A stretch of 64,000 bases of DNA. Source: Rhodobacter flavimaris. Its GTDB lineage: Bacteria; Pseudomonadota; Alphaproteobacteria; Rhodobacterales; Rhodobacteraceae. The position numbers and the translations under genes are program-made. Shown here one piece after another: positions 45,458 through 56,076 of the stretch. The notes below the pieces were generated by a model. It ran no database searches. It worked only from the letters and a program-made list of their open reading frames with translations, and was not told where the DNA came from. Within the stretch, counting starts at the first letter, position 1. Every line of letters starts with the position of its first letter. Where the stretch lies: the NCBI RefSeq assembly GCF_021378075.1, contig NZ_JAJUOS010000003.1, positions 1 to 64,000 on the forward strand, in the 5' to 3' direction.

Positions 45458-45628
45458 TCAAATCCGGCCGGGAATGGCTCCGGCGTCGAAATATTCCACC
45501 AGGTGAACCCCGACCACCCCGGCTGCTGCCAGTGCCAGAATGATCACAAGCGGAGGCAGAACACGGTCGATTGCCAGGTCATAGATCATCGACAGGCCGC
45601 GATATCCGTGGGACAGAACGAGTTGCAT
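45458..45628 (-). CDS. Small single-pass membrane protein, 56 aa
   Basis: Frame MQLVLSHGYRGLSMIYDLAI, then a hydrophobic helix (RVLPPLVIILALAAAGVVGV), ending HLVEYFDAGAIPGRI. The ATG at 45628 has a very strong ribosome binding site GGAGGAGG, 7 bases before it. A perfect terminator follows the stop. The frame is contained in a longer open reading that overlaps rseP, but the start, RBS and terminator define this short unit. I do not recognise the family. Placement between rseP and bamA suggests an envelope-quality role, which is only inference. Confidence 0.72.
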   Translation of the reverse strand: MQLVLSHGYRGLSMIYDLAIDRVLPPLVIILALAAAGVVGVHLVEYFDAGAIPGRI

Positions 45629-45711
45629 CTCCGGACCTCCTCCAAAAGGTTCACGGATACAAGCTAGCCCGCCAATATGGCTGAAATGCGGCCCTCGCGT
45701 GGCGCAATCCG

Positions 45712-47058
45712 TCAGGGACAGAAGAGGTCGTTCGACAGGCCAAAAAGCATCAGCGTCAGCACCAGAGCCATCCCCACGGCCATCAACCCGTTCAGGACAC
45801 GGTCCGACGGCGGCTTGCCCACAACGGCTTCCCAGACGTGAAACACCAGGTGCCCGCCATCCAGCACGGGGATCGGAAAGAGGTTCAGGAACCCGACCGC
45901 CGTGGAGAGAAGCGCGATAAACCAGATGAAATCGGGCATCCCCGATTTGGCCGCCGCCGCCGAGCCCTCGGCGATGCCGATCGCGCCGCGCAGGTTGCAA
46001 GACGAGATCTGACCGGTGACCATATGCCACAGCCCCGAGACCGATTGCGAGATGATCCCCCAGGTCTGGGTCGCACCGCCGCGCAGCGCCTCGGTGATCG
46101 ACGTGGGCCGGGTTTCCGGGGTGAAGAAGAACGAGCCCGTCGCCCCGATCAGCCAACGGGTTTCGAACCCGCCCTCGGGCAACGGAAGGTCGGTCCGCTT
46201 TGGCGCCAGCGTGACCTCGAATCGCGTGCCCTGCCCGTCCTCGGTCGGACGCCAGATACCGATAGTCAGCGGCGCACCATCGGCGGCTTTCACGGCATCC
46301 TGCAACTCGCGGAACTGCCAGACTTTCGTGCCGTTGACCGTCTCGATCACATCGCCCGCCTCAAGCCCGGCCTCATAGGCCGCCGACTGCGCGGCCACAC
46401 CGGCCATGCGGGTGGGCAGCAATTGCGGTCCCGAAAGCTCTAGCCGCGCGCCGTCGCGCTCAACCGAGTAGGTCAGCCAGTCGCGCGCGGGCACAGCCTT
46501 CGATGCGGCGTCAAGCGTCAGGTAATCGGGAGTTTCGATCCCCTCGACCGCCAGCAACCGGTCGCCAGCCTGCAAGGCGCCGGTGCCCTGCGGCAGGGTC
46601 ACGACCTCACCGATGGTCGGCTCTTCGGTCGCCGTGCCGGACCACAGCATCAGCCCCGCAATCACGCCTATCGAGAGGATGAAGTTGAAAATCGGCCCCG
46701 CGGCCACCGTCGCCGCGCGCGCCCAAAGCGGCGCGCCATGCATCGTGTGGCGGCGCTCTTCGGGGCTAAGCTGCGCCAGTTCGTTTTGGTCAACACCGGC
46801 AGAGGCCGCGTTCGCGTCGCCCAGGAATTTCACATAGCCCCCCATCGGGATCGCCGCGATCTGCCAGCGCGTGCCGTGCTTGTCCACGCGCGAGATCAGC
46901 TTGGGCCCGAAGCCAAGCGAGAAGACCTCGGCCTTGATGCCCGACCAGCGCCCGACGATGTAATGGCCGAACTCATGCACCGCGACGATGATCGAAAGCG
47001 CAATGACGAACGAGGCGATGGTATAGCCCGCACCGAGAAAGCTGCTCAGGAAATCCAA
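45712..47058 (-). CDS. rseP: RIP metalloprotease RseP
   Basis: 448-aa site-2 protease in the inner membrane. The zinc motif HEFGH is in IIVAVHEFGHYIVGRWSG near residue 28, and the second metal-ligand motif is NLFPIPVLDGGHLV at the C-terminal end. One clear PDZ domain (GVAAQSAAYEAGLEAGDVIETVNG) and a second, weaker one before it sit between the membrane parts. It cleaves anti-sigma factors and leftover signal peptides. Three bases separate its start from the dxr stop. Confidence 0.96.
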   Translation of the reverse strand: MDFLSSFLGAGYTIASFVIALSIIVAVHEFGHYIVGRWSGIKAEVFSLGFGPKLISRVDKHGTRWQIAAIPMGGYVKFLGDANAASAGVDQNELAQLSPEERRHTMHGAPLWARAATVAAGPIFNFILSIGVIAGLMLWSGTATEEPTIGEVVTLPQGTGALQAGDRLLAVEGIETPDYLTLDAASKAVPARDWLTYSVERDGARLELSGPQLLPTRMAGVAAQSAAYEAGLEAGDVIETVNGTKVWQFRELQDAVKAADGAPLTIGIWRPTEDGQGTRFEVTLAPKRTDLPLPEGGFETRWLIGATGSFFFTPETRPTSITEALRGGATQTWGIISQSVSGLWHMVTGQISSCNLRGAIGIAEGSAAAAKSGMPDFIWFIALLSTAVGFLNLFPIPVLDGGHLVFHVWEAVVGKPPSDRVLNGLMAVGMALVLTLMLFGLSNDLFCP

Positions 47059-47061
47059 TAC

Positions 47062-48240
47062 TCAGATCCTTCCGGTCGAAATCAATTCACTGGCAAGGGC
47101 GCGGGCCTCCGCATCCGTCGCCATGACGTTATCGAGGCTGACGGCAATATTTCCAAGGCCCTGACGCGTTGACATCTGCGCGAGCACCCGCTCGACCAGA
47201 TGCGCCATGTCAAGAAACCCGATGCGCTCGTCGATGAAGGCGTCAAGCGCGGCCTCCTTGGCCGCGTTGAACGCGGCGCCCGCCGTTCCGCCGATCTCCA
47301 TGACCTCGCGCGCCAGCCGAAGGGCCGGGAAACGCGCCAGATCTGGGGCGCGGAAGCTCAACCGGCCGATCTGCGCCAGATCGAGCCGCGCGACAGGCAG
47401 CTCGGCGCGCTCGGGCCAGTTCAGCGCATAACCGATGGCGTGGCGCATGTCGGGCGCACCCAGATGCGCCATCAGCGCCCCGTCGCGAAAGCCGACCAGC
47501 GCGTGCACCAGGCTTTCGGGATGCACCAGAACTTCGATCATCTCGGGATCGACGCGGAAATATTCCTTGGTCTCTATGACTTCCAGTGCCTTGTTGAACA
47601 TGGAAGCCGAGTCGATCGTGATCCGCTGGCCCATCGCCCAATTCGGGTGTCTCGACGCCTCGGCCACGGTCGCATTGGCCAGCCGGTCCAGCGGCCAGTC
47701 GCGGAATGCGCCGCCCGAGGCGGTGATGATGATGCGTTCAACCGCGTCCATCTCTTCGCCAACGAGGGCCTGGAACACCGCAGAATGCTCGCTATCCACC
47801 GGCAGGATGCGCGCGCCGTGACGCTCGGCCTCGGCCAGCAAAAGCGGGCCAGCGGTCACAAGGCTTTCCTTATTGGCCAGCGCCAGCGTGGTGCCGTGGC
47901 GCAGCGCTTCGAACCCCGGCGCAAGGCCCGCCGCGCCAACGATTGCGCTCATGGCCCAGTCGGTCGGGCGCGCGGCAGCCTCGATCAGCGCGGCCTGCCC
48001 CGCCGCCGCCTCGATGCCCGAACCATGCAGAGCCGCGCGCAGTGCCGGAAGGCAGTCTTCATGCGCGGTCACGGCCAGCTCTGCCCGCAACGAACGCGCC
48101 TGCGACGCCAGCAGATCTACATTGCGCCCGCCACTGAGCGCGACGACCTGATAGGCCTTGGCACCGCCCTGCCGCGTCAGCAGATCAAGCGTATTGACCC
48201 CGATCGAGCCGGTGGAGCCGAAAACCGAAACCCTGCGCAT
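47062..48240 (-). CDS. dxr: 1-deoxy-D-xylulose 5-phosphate reductoisomerase
   Basis: 392-aa NADPH-dependent enzyme of the MEP isoprenoid pathway. The nucleotide-binding start VSVFGSTGSIGVNTLDLL, the LALANKESLVTAGPLLL block, DSEHSAVFQAL with metal ligands, and HPNWAMGQRITIDSASMFNKALE (read in parts) are diagnostic. It lies between cdsA and rseP in the tightly packed minus-strand operon. Confidence 0.97.
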   Translation of the reverse strand: MRRVSVFGSTGSIGVNTLDLLTRQGGAKAYQVVALSGGRNVDLLASQARSLRAELAVTAHEDCLPALRAALHGSGIEAAAGQAALIEAAARPTDWAMSAIVGAAGLAPGFEALRHGTTLALANKESLVTAGPLLLAEAERHGARILPVDSEHSAVFQALVGEEMDAVERIIITASGGAFRDWPLDRLANATVAEASRHPNWAMGQRITIDSASMFNKALEVIETKEYFRVDPEMIEVLVHPESLVHALVGFRDGALMAHLGAPDMRHAIGYALNWPERAELPVARLDLAQIGRLSFRAPDLARFPALRLAREVMEIGGTAGAAFNAAKEAALDAFIDERIGFLDMAHLVERVLAQMSTRQGLGNIAVSLDNVMATDAEARALASELISTGRI

Positions 48241-48243
48241 ATT

Positions 48244-49050
48244 TTACCCTTCTGACAGCGGCAGCGGCATGATCTGGGCGATCAGGAGCAGCATCAGCAC
48301 CGCGCCAATCAGTGCGTCGAAGCGATCCATCACACCACCATGCCCCGGGATCAGGTGCGAGCTGTCCTTGATGCTCGCGCGCCGCTTGATCCAGCTTTCG
48401 GCGATATCGCCCATCTGACCGGCGAAAGCCAGAAGCGGCGAGAGCCAGATAAGGGCGTGCCCACCACCGAACAGCACGAAAATCCAGCCGACGATGGCCG
48501 CACCGATCCAGCCCGCAATGGTGCCAGACCAGGTCTTTTTCGGGCTGATGCACGGCCAGAACTTGGGGCCTCCAAGCGTGCGCCCGGCGAAATAGCCCGA
48601 GATATCCGACACCACCACAATCGCGATGATCCAGGTGATCGCGTCAAGCCCATGCCCTGCGCGCAAGGCGACCAGCCCGTAACCGGCCAGCATCACGCCG
48701 AGCGCATAGACTGCGTATATCGCCCGGTCGCGCCGCTGCATCAGCGCCCCGATTACCGAGGGAAGGAACAGCAGGCCGATCGCCCAGGGCGAATGCAGCC
48801 AAAGCACCGCCGCAAGGATTAGCGCCGCCAGCACGCCAAGAACGCGCGCCTCGAACTTGCGCACGGGCGCCGTCATCGCGCTGAGTTCCCAGATCATCAG
48901 GCCCGAAACGACGATGGCGAGTTCGGCAAAGATAAGCCCGCCCCACCAGATCGCGCCCGCGCCAAGCACCAGCATGGCTACGGCTGAAAGCACCCGCGCC
49001 CGCAGATCGCCCCAACGCCCGCCGCCATTTGCAGCTTGCGGCGCGCTCAT
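48244..49050 (-). CDS. cdsA: Phosphatidate cytidylyltransferase
   Basis: 268-aa inner-membrane enzyme making CDP-diacylglycerol from phosphatidate and CTP. Several hydrophobic helices are present, and the CDP-DAG synthase signature is seen near the end: SIKDSSHLIPGHGGVMDRFDALI, together with DISGYFAGRTLGGPKFWPCISPKKTWSG (both read in parts). The ATG at 49050 overlaps the uppS stop in ATGA; a longer start at 49134 would intrude into uppS. Confidence 0.94.
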   Translation of the reverse strand: MSAPQAANGGGRWGDLRARVLSAVAMLVLGAGAIWWGGLIFAELAIVVSGLMIWELSAMTAPVRKFEARVLGVLAALILAAVLWLHSPWAIGLLFLPSVIGALMQRRDRAIYAVYALGVMLAGYGLVALRAGHGLDAITWIIAIVVVSDISGYFAGRTLGGPKFWPCISPKKTWSGTIAGWIGAAIVGWIFVLFGGGHALIWLSPLLAFAGQMGDIAESWIKRRASIKDSSHLIPGHGGVMDRFDALIGAVLMLLLIAQIMPLPLSEG

Positions 49051-49811
49051 GCCGGGGCTCCGCCAAAGCGCCGCTCGCGCGCGCCGAAACGGCTCAGAAT
49101 TGCGGCAAGCTCCTGCGGGGTGAAATCGGGCCACAGGATGGGGGTGAATTCATATTCGGAATAGGCCGCCTGCCAGGGCAGGAAATTCGAGGTGCGCGTC
49201 TCGCCCGAGGTGCGGATCACCAGATCCGGGTCGGGCAGCCCATGCGTATCGAGGCGCTCGGCCAGCGCCGCCTCGGTCAGGGCCTCGGCGCCGATGCGGC
49301 CCTCGGCATGGTCGCGGGCCAGTTGCGCGGCCGCGCGGGCCAGTTCGTTGCGCCCGCCATAATTGATGGCGACCGTCAGCGTCAGGCGGGTATTGGCGCG
49401 CGTGCGCTCTTCGATCCCCTCCATCAGCTTCACGAGCCGCTTGTCGAGGCGCCCACGCTCGCCGATGAAGCGCAACCGCACCCCCTCGCGCGACAGACCG
49501 TCGGCCTCTTTCTCGATGTAACGCCCGAACAGCGCCATCAGGCCCAGGACTTCCTCGGTCGAGCGTTTCCAGTTCTCGGTCGAGAACGCATAGACGGTGA
49601 GGTATTTGACCCCCATCTCGGGCGCTGCGCGGACGATTTCCTTCACGCGCTCGGCCCCGCGGCGATGCCCCGCCAGACGGGGCCAGCCGCGATTGACGGC
49701 CCACCGCCCGTTGCCATCCATGATGATCGCCACATGGGCAACGCCATAATCGACGCCGCTGGTGGCGGCCGGCGTACCCTGATCTGGCTGGTCGGAGGCG
49801 CTGAGCACCAT
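49047..49811 (-). CDS. uppS: Isoprenyl (undecaprenyl diphosphate) synthase
   Basis: 254-aa cis-prenyltransferase that makes the C55 lipid carrier for peptidoglycan and O-antigen. The catalytic block HVAIIMDGNGRWAVNRGWPRLAGH (in parts), TVYAFSTENWKRS and the C-terminal DLVIRTSGETRTSNFLPWQ are diagnostic. It is 41 bases after frr and coupled to cdsA. Confidence 0.96.
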   Translation of the reverse strand: MVLSASDQPDQGTPAATSGVDYGVAHVAIIMDGNGRWAVNRGWPRLAGHRRGAERVKEIVRAAPEMGVKYLTVYAFSTENWKRSTEEVLGLMALFGRYIEKEADGLSREGVRLRFIGERGRLDKRLVKLMEGIEERTRANTRLTLTVAINYGGRNELARAAAQLARDHAEGRIGAEALTEAALAERLDTHGLPDPDLVIRTSGETRTSNFLPWQAAYSEYEFTPILWPDFTPQELAAILSRFGARERRFGGAPA

Positions 49812-49852
49812 GGGGCCGCCTTTCGCTGCGGATCGACGGTCGGACCCGAGGG

Positions 49853-50416
49853 TCAGACCTGCATAATCTCGGCTTGTTTCGCCTCGAGCGCCTTATCGAC
49901 AACCCCGATGTGCTTCTTGGTCAGATCCTCGACCTCGGATTCCCAGAACTTCACGTCGTCTTCCGACATGCCGTTGCCCTTGGCCTTCTTGATCTGGTCC
50001 ATGCCGTCGCGGCGCACGTTGCGGATCGCGATGCGGGCCTGCTCAGCGTATTGCGCGGCGACCTTGGTAAGCTCGCGGCGGCGTTCCTCGTTCAACTCGG
50101 GAATCGGCAGCATGATGATCGGGCCGTTGGTCTGCGGGTTGATACCCAGGCCCGACTCACGGATCGCCTTTTCTACCTTGTTGATCAGGCCCTTGTCCCA
50201 GACGTTCACGGTAACCATGCGCGGTTCGGGGACGTTGATCGTACCCACCTGGTTGATCGGAACGAGCGAACCGTAGGCGTCGACCATGATCGGCTCGACC
50301 ATCGAGGCCGAGGCGCGGCCGGTGCGCAGGGTGCCGAATTCATGTTTGAGCGCGGCCATCGCGCCATCCATGCGGCGTTCGAGGTCGTCGGTGTCGATTT
50401 CGATATCGTCGGACAT
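49853..50416 (-). CDS. frr: Ribosome recycling factor
   Basis: 187-aa RRF that splits ribosomes after termination. Diagnostic parts are [23 protein letters not shown] and [22 protein letters not shown] (in parts), with the [25 protein letters not shown] region between them. The ATG at 50416 ([13 protein letters not shown]) is chosen over a much longer upstream frame because the family starts here and GGGAGGA precedes it. Confidence 0.97.
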   Translation of the reverse strand: MSDDIEIDTDDLERRMDGAMAALKHEFGTLRTGRASASMVEPIMVDAYGSLVPINQVGTINVPEPRMVTVNVWDKGLINKVEKAIRESGLGINPQTNGPIIMLPIPELNEERRRELTKVAAQYAEQARIAIRNVRRDGMDQIKKAKGNGMSEDDVKFWESEVEDLTKKHIGVVDKALEAKQAEIMQV

Positions 50417-50484
50417 GGGTCCTCCCGGGTCTTTGATCGTGTGTCTTTTTAGCGGGCTTTGGGCCCGATGGGTAGGGGGAGAAC

Positions 50485-50535
50485 GGGGGCGCCGCCCCCG
50501 AACCCCCGAGGTATTTTGGCCAAGAAGAAGGGGAT
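50485..50535. repeat. GC hairpin with Rhodobacterales-type intergenic motif
   Basis: A short hairpin GGGGGC-GCC-GCCCCC at 50485-50499 is followed by CGAACCCCCGAGGTATTTTG and GCCAAGAAGAAG. The latter strings resemble a recurrent intergenic motif I recall from Rhodobacteraceae genomes. Only one copy is in this window, so the repeat status cannot be shown here. It lies between pyrH and frr. Confidence 0.4.
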
Positions 50536-50537
50536 GG

Positions 50538-51269
50538 TTAGCCCTGAACCCGCGTATAGGTGCCCTGCCCGGCCAGAATGCCGCGGAAGCCGCCCGGCTC
50601 GTCGAGCGAAAAGACGATGATCGGCAGGTTGTTGTCGCGGGCAAGTGCGATGGCCGAGGCGTCCATCACGCCGAGGTTCTTTTGCAGCACCTCATCATAG
50701 CTGACTGTGTCGTAGCGCTTGGCGTCGGAGAATTTCTTCGGGTCCTTATCATAGACCCCGTCCACCTTGGTGCCTTTGAAGATGGCTTCGCAATTCATCT
50801 CGTTGGCGCGCAGGGTGGCTGCGGTATCGGTGGTGAAATAGGGGTTGCCGGTGCCCGCGGCGAAGATGCAGATCCGCTTCTTCTCGAGGTGGCGGACCGC
50901 GCGGCGGCGGATATAGGGTTCGCAGACCTGATCCATCGGAATGGCCGAGATCACACGGGTGTGGATACCAAGCGCCTCAAGCTGCGCCTGCATGCCAAGT
51001 GCGTTCATCACGGTGGCAAGCATCCCCATATAGTCGGCGGTCGTGCGCTCCATCCCCTGGGCGGAACCTGCGAGGCCGCGGAAGATGTTGCCGCCGCCGA
51101 TCACCATGCAGATCTCGACGCCCATGTCATGGACGGTTTTAACCTCGCGTGCGATGCGGGCCACGGTCGGCGGATGCAGGCCATAGCCCTGATCGCCCAT
51201 CAACGCCTCACCCGAGATCTTCAACAGCACGCGCTTGTATTTCACCGTCGGCTCTGCATCGACAGTCAT
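50538..51269 (-). CDS. pyrH: UMP kinase
   Basis: 243-aa amino-acid-kinase-fold UMP kinase. Motifs: [30 protein letters not shown], and the [23 protein letters not shown] stretch (in parts), plus [17 protein letters not shown]. It is the first gene of the minus-strand run toward rseP. The usual upstream rpsB-tsf is not in this window; miaA diverges instead. Confidence 0.97.
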   Translation of the reverse strand: MTVDAEPTVKYKRVLLKISGEALMGDQGYGLHPPTVARIAREVKTVHDMGVEICMVIGGGNIFRGLAGSAQGMERTTADYMGMLATVMNALGMQAQLEALGIHTRVISAIPMDQVCEPYIRRRAVRHLEKKRICIFAAGTGNPYFTTDTAATLRANEMNCEAIFKGTKVDGVYDKDPKKFSDAKRYDTVSYDEVLQKNLGVMDASAIALARDNNLPIIVFSLDEPGGFRGILAGQGTYTRVQG

Positions 51270-51404
51270 CTCGGGCCCCCAAATCTACAGGTTGTCATCG
51301 CGCCGCAAAATGTCGCAAATGACGGGCGGGTTCAACCTCGGGATTGCGGCATGGACCGGGGATTTTGACGCAGCCTGCGCAACCGATTGAAAAGACGTGA
51401 GGAT

Positions 51405-52295
51405 ATGCACGAGAGCTTGCCCGAGATCCGCCCTGATGTGCCGGTATTGATTGCCGGCCCCACCGCCAGCGGGAAATCCGCCCTGGCGCTGGCGATCGCG
51501 CGGCAGAGCGGCGGGGTGATCGTCAATGCCGATGCGCTTCAGGTCTGGTCCTGCTGGCGGATGCTTTCGGCCCGGCCCTCGGTCGATGACGAAGCCTGCG
51601 CGCCTCATCTACTTTATGGGCACAAGCATCCTGGCGAGGAATATTCCGTCGGGCACTGGCTGCGCGAGGTGCAACCGCTAATCGAGGCGCATCGCGCGGG
51701 CGGGCCGCGGCCGATCATCGTGGGCGGCACCGGGCTTTACCTGACCGCGCTGACCGAGGGGCTGGCAGATATTCCCGCGACGCCGCCCGAGGTGCGCGCC
51801 GAGGCGGAGGAACGCCGTACCCGCGAGGGTCACGAGGCGATGCTGGCCGAGCTGGACGCGGAGACGCGCGGGCGGGTTGATCCGCTCAACCCGATGCGGG
51901 TTCAGCGCGCCTGGGAGGTGATGCGCGCCACAGGGCGCGGGCTGGCCGCCTGGCAAGATGACACGCCGCCGCCCCTGCTGCCTCTGTCGGATTGCGTGCC
52001 GCTGGTGATCGAGGCCGACCGCGACTGGCTGGCCGAGCGGATCGACCGCCGGTTCGATCTGATGCTGGAGCATGGCGCCCTGAGCGAGGTGCGGGCGATC
52101 CTGCCGATCTGGGACCGAGAGGCGCTATGGGCCAAAGCCATCGGCGCGCCCGAGCTGGTCGACTACCTGCGCGGTGACTGCGATCTGGACGAGGCCCGAA
52201 CCCGCGCACAGGCCGCTTCGCGCCAATATGCCAAGCGCCAGCGTACTTGGTTTCGTGCCCGAATGCGGGACTGGCACAAGATCGTGCGGCCCTGA
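51405..52295 (+). CDS. miaA: tRNA dimethylallyltransferase
   Basis: 296-aa MiaA, which prenylates A37 of tRNAs reading UNN codons. P-loop [18 protein letters not shown], then [36 protein letters not shown], and the C-terminal [16 protein letters not shown] motif are clear. The ATG at 51405 is preferred (GAGG just before it) over a TTG at 51387. It is divergent from pyrH. Confidence 0.95.
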   Translation: MHESLPEIRPDVPVLIAGPTASGKSALALAIARQSGGVIVNADALQVWSCWRMLSARPSVDDEACAPHLLYGHKHPGEEYSVGHWLREVQPLIEAHRAGGPRPIIVGGTGLYLTALTEGLADIPATPPEVRAEAEERRTREGHEAMLAELDAETRGRVDPLNPMRVQRAWEVMRATGRGLAAWQDDTPPPLLPLSDCVPLVIEADRDWLAERIDRRFDLMLEHGALSEVRAILPIWDREALWAKAIGAPELVDYLRGDCDLDEARTRAQAASRQYAKRQRTWFRARMRDWHKIVRP

Positions 52296-52412
52296 GGAGA
52301 ACCGGCAACGCTCCGCCAACGTTTGGCAAAATCTGTTGGAAATAAGGGGTTTCGCGCCTATTCTTCAGAAAAAATCGAGCACGCCAAATCGGCCCCAGCG
52401 AAAGTCCGACCG

Positions 52413-53291
52413 TTGAAACTATTCAGCGCCCCGCCCCTGTCGCAATTTGCGAAACCCAAGACGCAGGCGGCGACTCCCCCTGCCGCGCGCGCCACTACCC
52501 TTCCCGAGACGCCCTCGGACATCCGCGTCATGCCGATCACGCGCCTGGCCCATGGCGGGCGCTGGCGGGTCGAGGCGATGCGCGCGCTCTCGGAACCCTG
52601 CCTGCTGTGGTTCACCCGTGGCCAGGGCCGCATCACCATCGGCGGCGTCACCCGCGGCTATGGCCCGCACAACGCGATCTTCATCCCCGCCGGGGTCATG
52701 CATGGTTTCGAGATCGGCCAGCAGACCCATGGCGTGGCGCTGTTCTTCGGGCGCGACCATGGAGTCACCCTGCCCCACGCAACGCATCACCTGCGCATCC
52801 GCGAGAACTCGCGCCAGGTTGAGCTGTCGGGCATTCTCGACTCGATCCAGCGTGAGATGAACAGCGAAAGCCCCGGATCGGACCGCGCGGCCAAGCACTA
52901 TCTTGGCCTGCTGAGCGTCTGGCTTGAACGACAGTTGGGCACCGCCGCGGACGAAGCGCCGAAACCCTCGGCTGCCAAGCGGCTGGTCGCGCGCTATGCC
53001 GCCCTGCTGGAGCGCGATTTCCGCACGGGTCATGGCGTGGCTGAATTCGCTGCCGAACTGGGGGTAACGCCGACGCACCTGACGCGCTCGTGCCGGGCCA
53101 CCTGCGGACGCGCAGCCTCTGACCTGCTGCAGGACCGCAAGATGTTCGAGGCCCGCCGCCTGCTGGCCGACACCCGCCTGCCGGTCAAGGAAATCTCGAA
53201 TTCGCTTGGCTTCACCAGCCCGGCCTATTTCACCCGCGCCTTCCAGACCAAGATCGGCAAGACGCCCTCGCAGTTCCGCCGCACCGGTTAA
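52413..53291 (+). CDS. AraC-family transcriptional regulator
   Basis: About 292 aa from a TTG at 52413 (LKLFSAPPLS); other possible starts are TTG at 52323 and ATG at 52530, so the N terminus is uncertain. An AraC-type cupin sensor is at the front (GRITIGGVTRGYGPHNAIFIPAGVMHGFEIG, in parts), and two helix-turn-helix motifs are at the end (VAEFAAELGVTPTHLTRSCRA, VKEISNSLGFTSPAYFTRAFQT in parts). It lies next to, and is convergent with, the aldehyde dehydrogenase gene. The effector is unknown. Confidence 0.85.
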   Translation: MKLFSAPPLSQFAKPKTQAATPPAARATTLPETPSDIRVMPITRLAHGGRWRVEAMRALSEPCLLWFTRGQGRITIGGVTRGYGPHNAIFIPAGVMHGFEIGQQTHGVALFFGRDHGVTLPHATHHLRIRENSRQVELSGILDSIQREMNSESPGSDRAAKHYLGLLSVWLERQLGTAADEAPKPSAAKRLVARYAALLERDFRTGHGVAEFAAELGVTPTHLTRSCRATCGRAASDLLQDRKMFEARRLLADTRLPVKEISNSLGFTSPAYFTRAFQTKIGKTPSQFRRTG

Positions 53292-53322
53292 CCCCTTCTT
53301 TCTTCTGCTTTGCCAAGCAAAA

Positions 53323-53346
53323 GGGCCGCCCCCGAAGGGGCGGCCC
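53323..53346 (-). terminator. Intrinsic terminator of the aldehyde dehydrogenase gene
   Basis: A perfect 10-bp stem GGGCCGCCCC / GGGGCGGCCC with a 4-nt loop is followed on the minus strand by TTTTGC, 21 bases after the stop of the gene. Confidence 0.8.
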
Positions 53347-53366
53347 AGTAGCCGGGCGAGGAGGTA

Positions 53367-54893
<1,527 letters not shown>

Positions 54894-55073
54894 GGTTTTA
54901 TCCTCCCTCAGTGACGGACCCTCCATGGGCCCGGGATGAGTTGAGGCTGTGGCATTCGGCCCTATATGCATAGCGGGGCTGCACCTGCGGCATGGCCCGA
55001 CTGTCTCAGGTGCGAGACAGTTGCGGCCGCAGAAACCCGTCCTTTTGCGCGGCATTCACCTTTAGTCGTAGGC

Positions 55074-55976
55074 TCAGGTGCGGGTTTCGCGCATCTCATC
55101 GATCACGGTGAGCATGGCGCTGACCGCGCGGGTGCGGTGGCGCTCGGGGTGCGAAAGGACGACGAAGGGCCGCTCGGGGCGCGCCTCGCCCGCCAGTCGA
55201 TGCACCGCCAGCCCCCGCCCGCGCCCGGCCCCCACTGCCCGCGCCGAGACCACGGCGACCGAGCGGCTTGCGGCGACGGCGGCCAACACGGCCTCGTTCG
55301 AGGGGAGTTCCAGTACGACATCAAGCTGCGCGACCGACAGCCCCAGCGTCGCCAGATGCGTCTCAAAGACCGAGCGCGTGCCCGAGCCCGTCTCGCGCAG
55401 GATCCAGCGCAGCGCCGGATAATCTGACGCGCCGGGCGCCGGGCAGGTGGCAAGCGGATTGTCCTGCGCCATGATCAGCACCAGTTCATCGCGCGCGACC
55501 ACTTGGCGGCGCAGATCGCTTGGCGGCAGATCACCCTCGACAAAACCCAGATCGGCGGCACCCTCGGTCACGGCCTGCGCGGCCTGGTGCGTATTGCCGA
55601 CACTCAGCGTGACCTCGATGCCCGGATGACGTTCGCGCAGCGCCACTAGGCGCGCGGGCAGCCAGTAGCTTGCGACCGACTGGCTGGCGAAGATGCGCAG
55701 ATGCCCGCGCGTCTGGCTGGCCAGATCGTCCAGCATCAGGCGCGCCGATTCCGCCTGACTGAGCACCGCACGCGCCGCAGGAATGAAGCTGCGGCCTTCC
55801 TCGGCCAGCTCGATCCCGCGCCCGACCCGGTCGAACAGCCGCACCCCATGCTGCGCTTCAAGCGCGGCAATCGCCGCTGAGACGGCGGATTGCGTCAGCC
55901 CAAGCGCCTGCGCCGCGCGGGTCATATGCCCGCGCTCGGCCACCGCCAGAAAAATGCGAAGTTGATCGAGGGTCAT
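55074..55976 (-). CDS. LysR-family regulator (CbbR-like type) next to yeiH
   Basis: 300-aa LysR regulator: LDQLRIFLAVAERGHMTRAA, QALGLTQSAVSAAIAALEAQ helix-turn-helix (in parts), then the effector domain (HLRIFASQSVASYWLPARLV). It is transcribed away from the YeiH-type exporter gene with 100 bases between them. This pair recurs in proteobacteria, where the regulator controls the exporter. Confidence 0.9.
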   Translation of the reverse strand: MTLDQLRIFLAVAERGHMTRAAQALGLTQSAVSAAIAALEAQHGVRLFDRVGRGIELAEEGRSFIPAARAVLSQAESARLMLDDLASQTRGHLRIFASQSVASYWLPARLVALRERHPGIEVTLSVGNTHQAAQAVTEGAADLGFVEGDLPPSDLRRQVVARDELVLIMAQDNPLATCPAPGASDYPALRWILRETGSGTRSVFETHLATLGLSVAQLDVVLELPSNEAVLAAVAASRSVAVVSARAVGAGRGRGLAVHRLAGEARPERPFVVLSHPERHRTRAVSAMLTVIDEMRETRT

Positions 55977-56076
55977 GGGTTATTCATTCATATTCTCGAT
56001 TGGTTTTGCAAGAATAATGAGTTGGATCGAATGACGACATTGATGCCATGATGGCCCTACCCTGACGGAGCCGATC

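Noticed and set aside
45458..46156. 232-codon minus-strand frame overlapping rseP
   Set aside because: The upstream two-thirds is rseP read out of frame. Only the last 56 codons, with their own start and ribosome binding site, are accepted.
49029..50276. 415-codon plus-strand frame across uppS and frr
   Set aside because: It is the antisense shadow of two conserved genes and has no domain.
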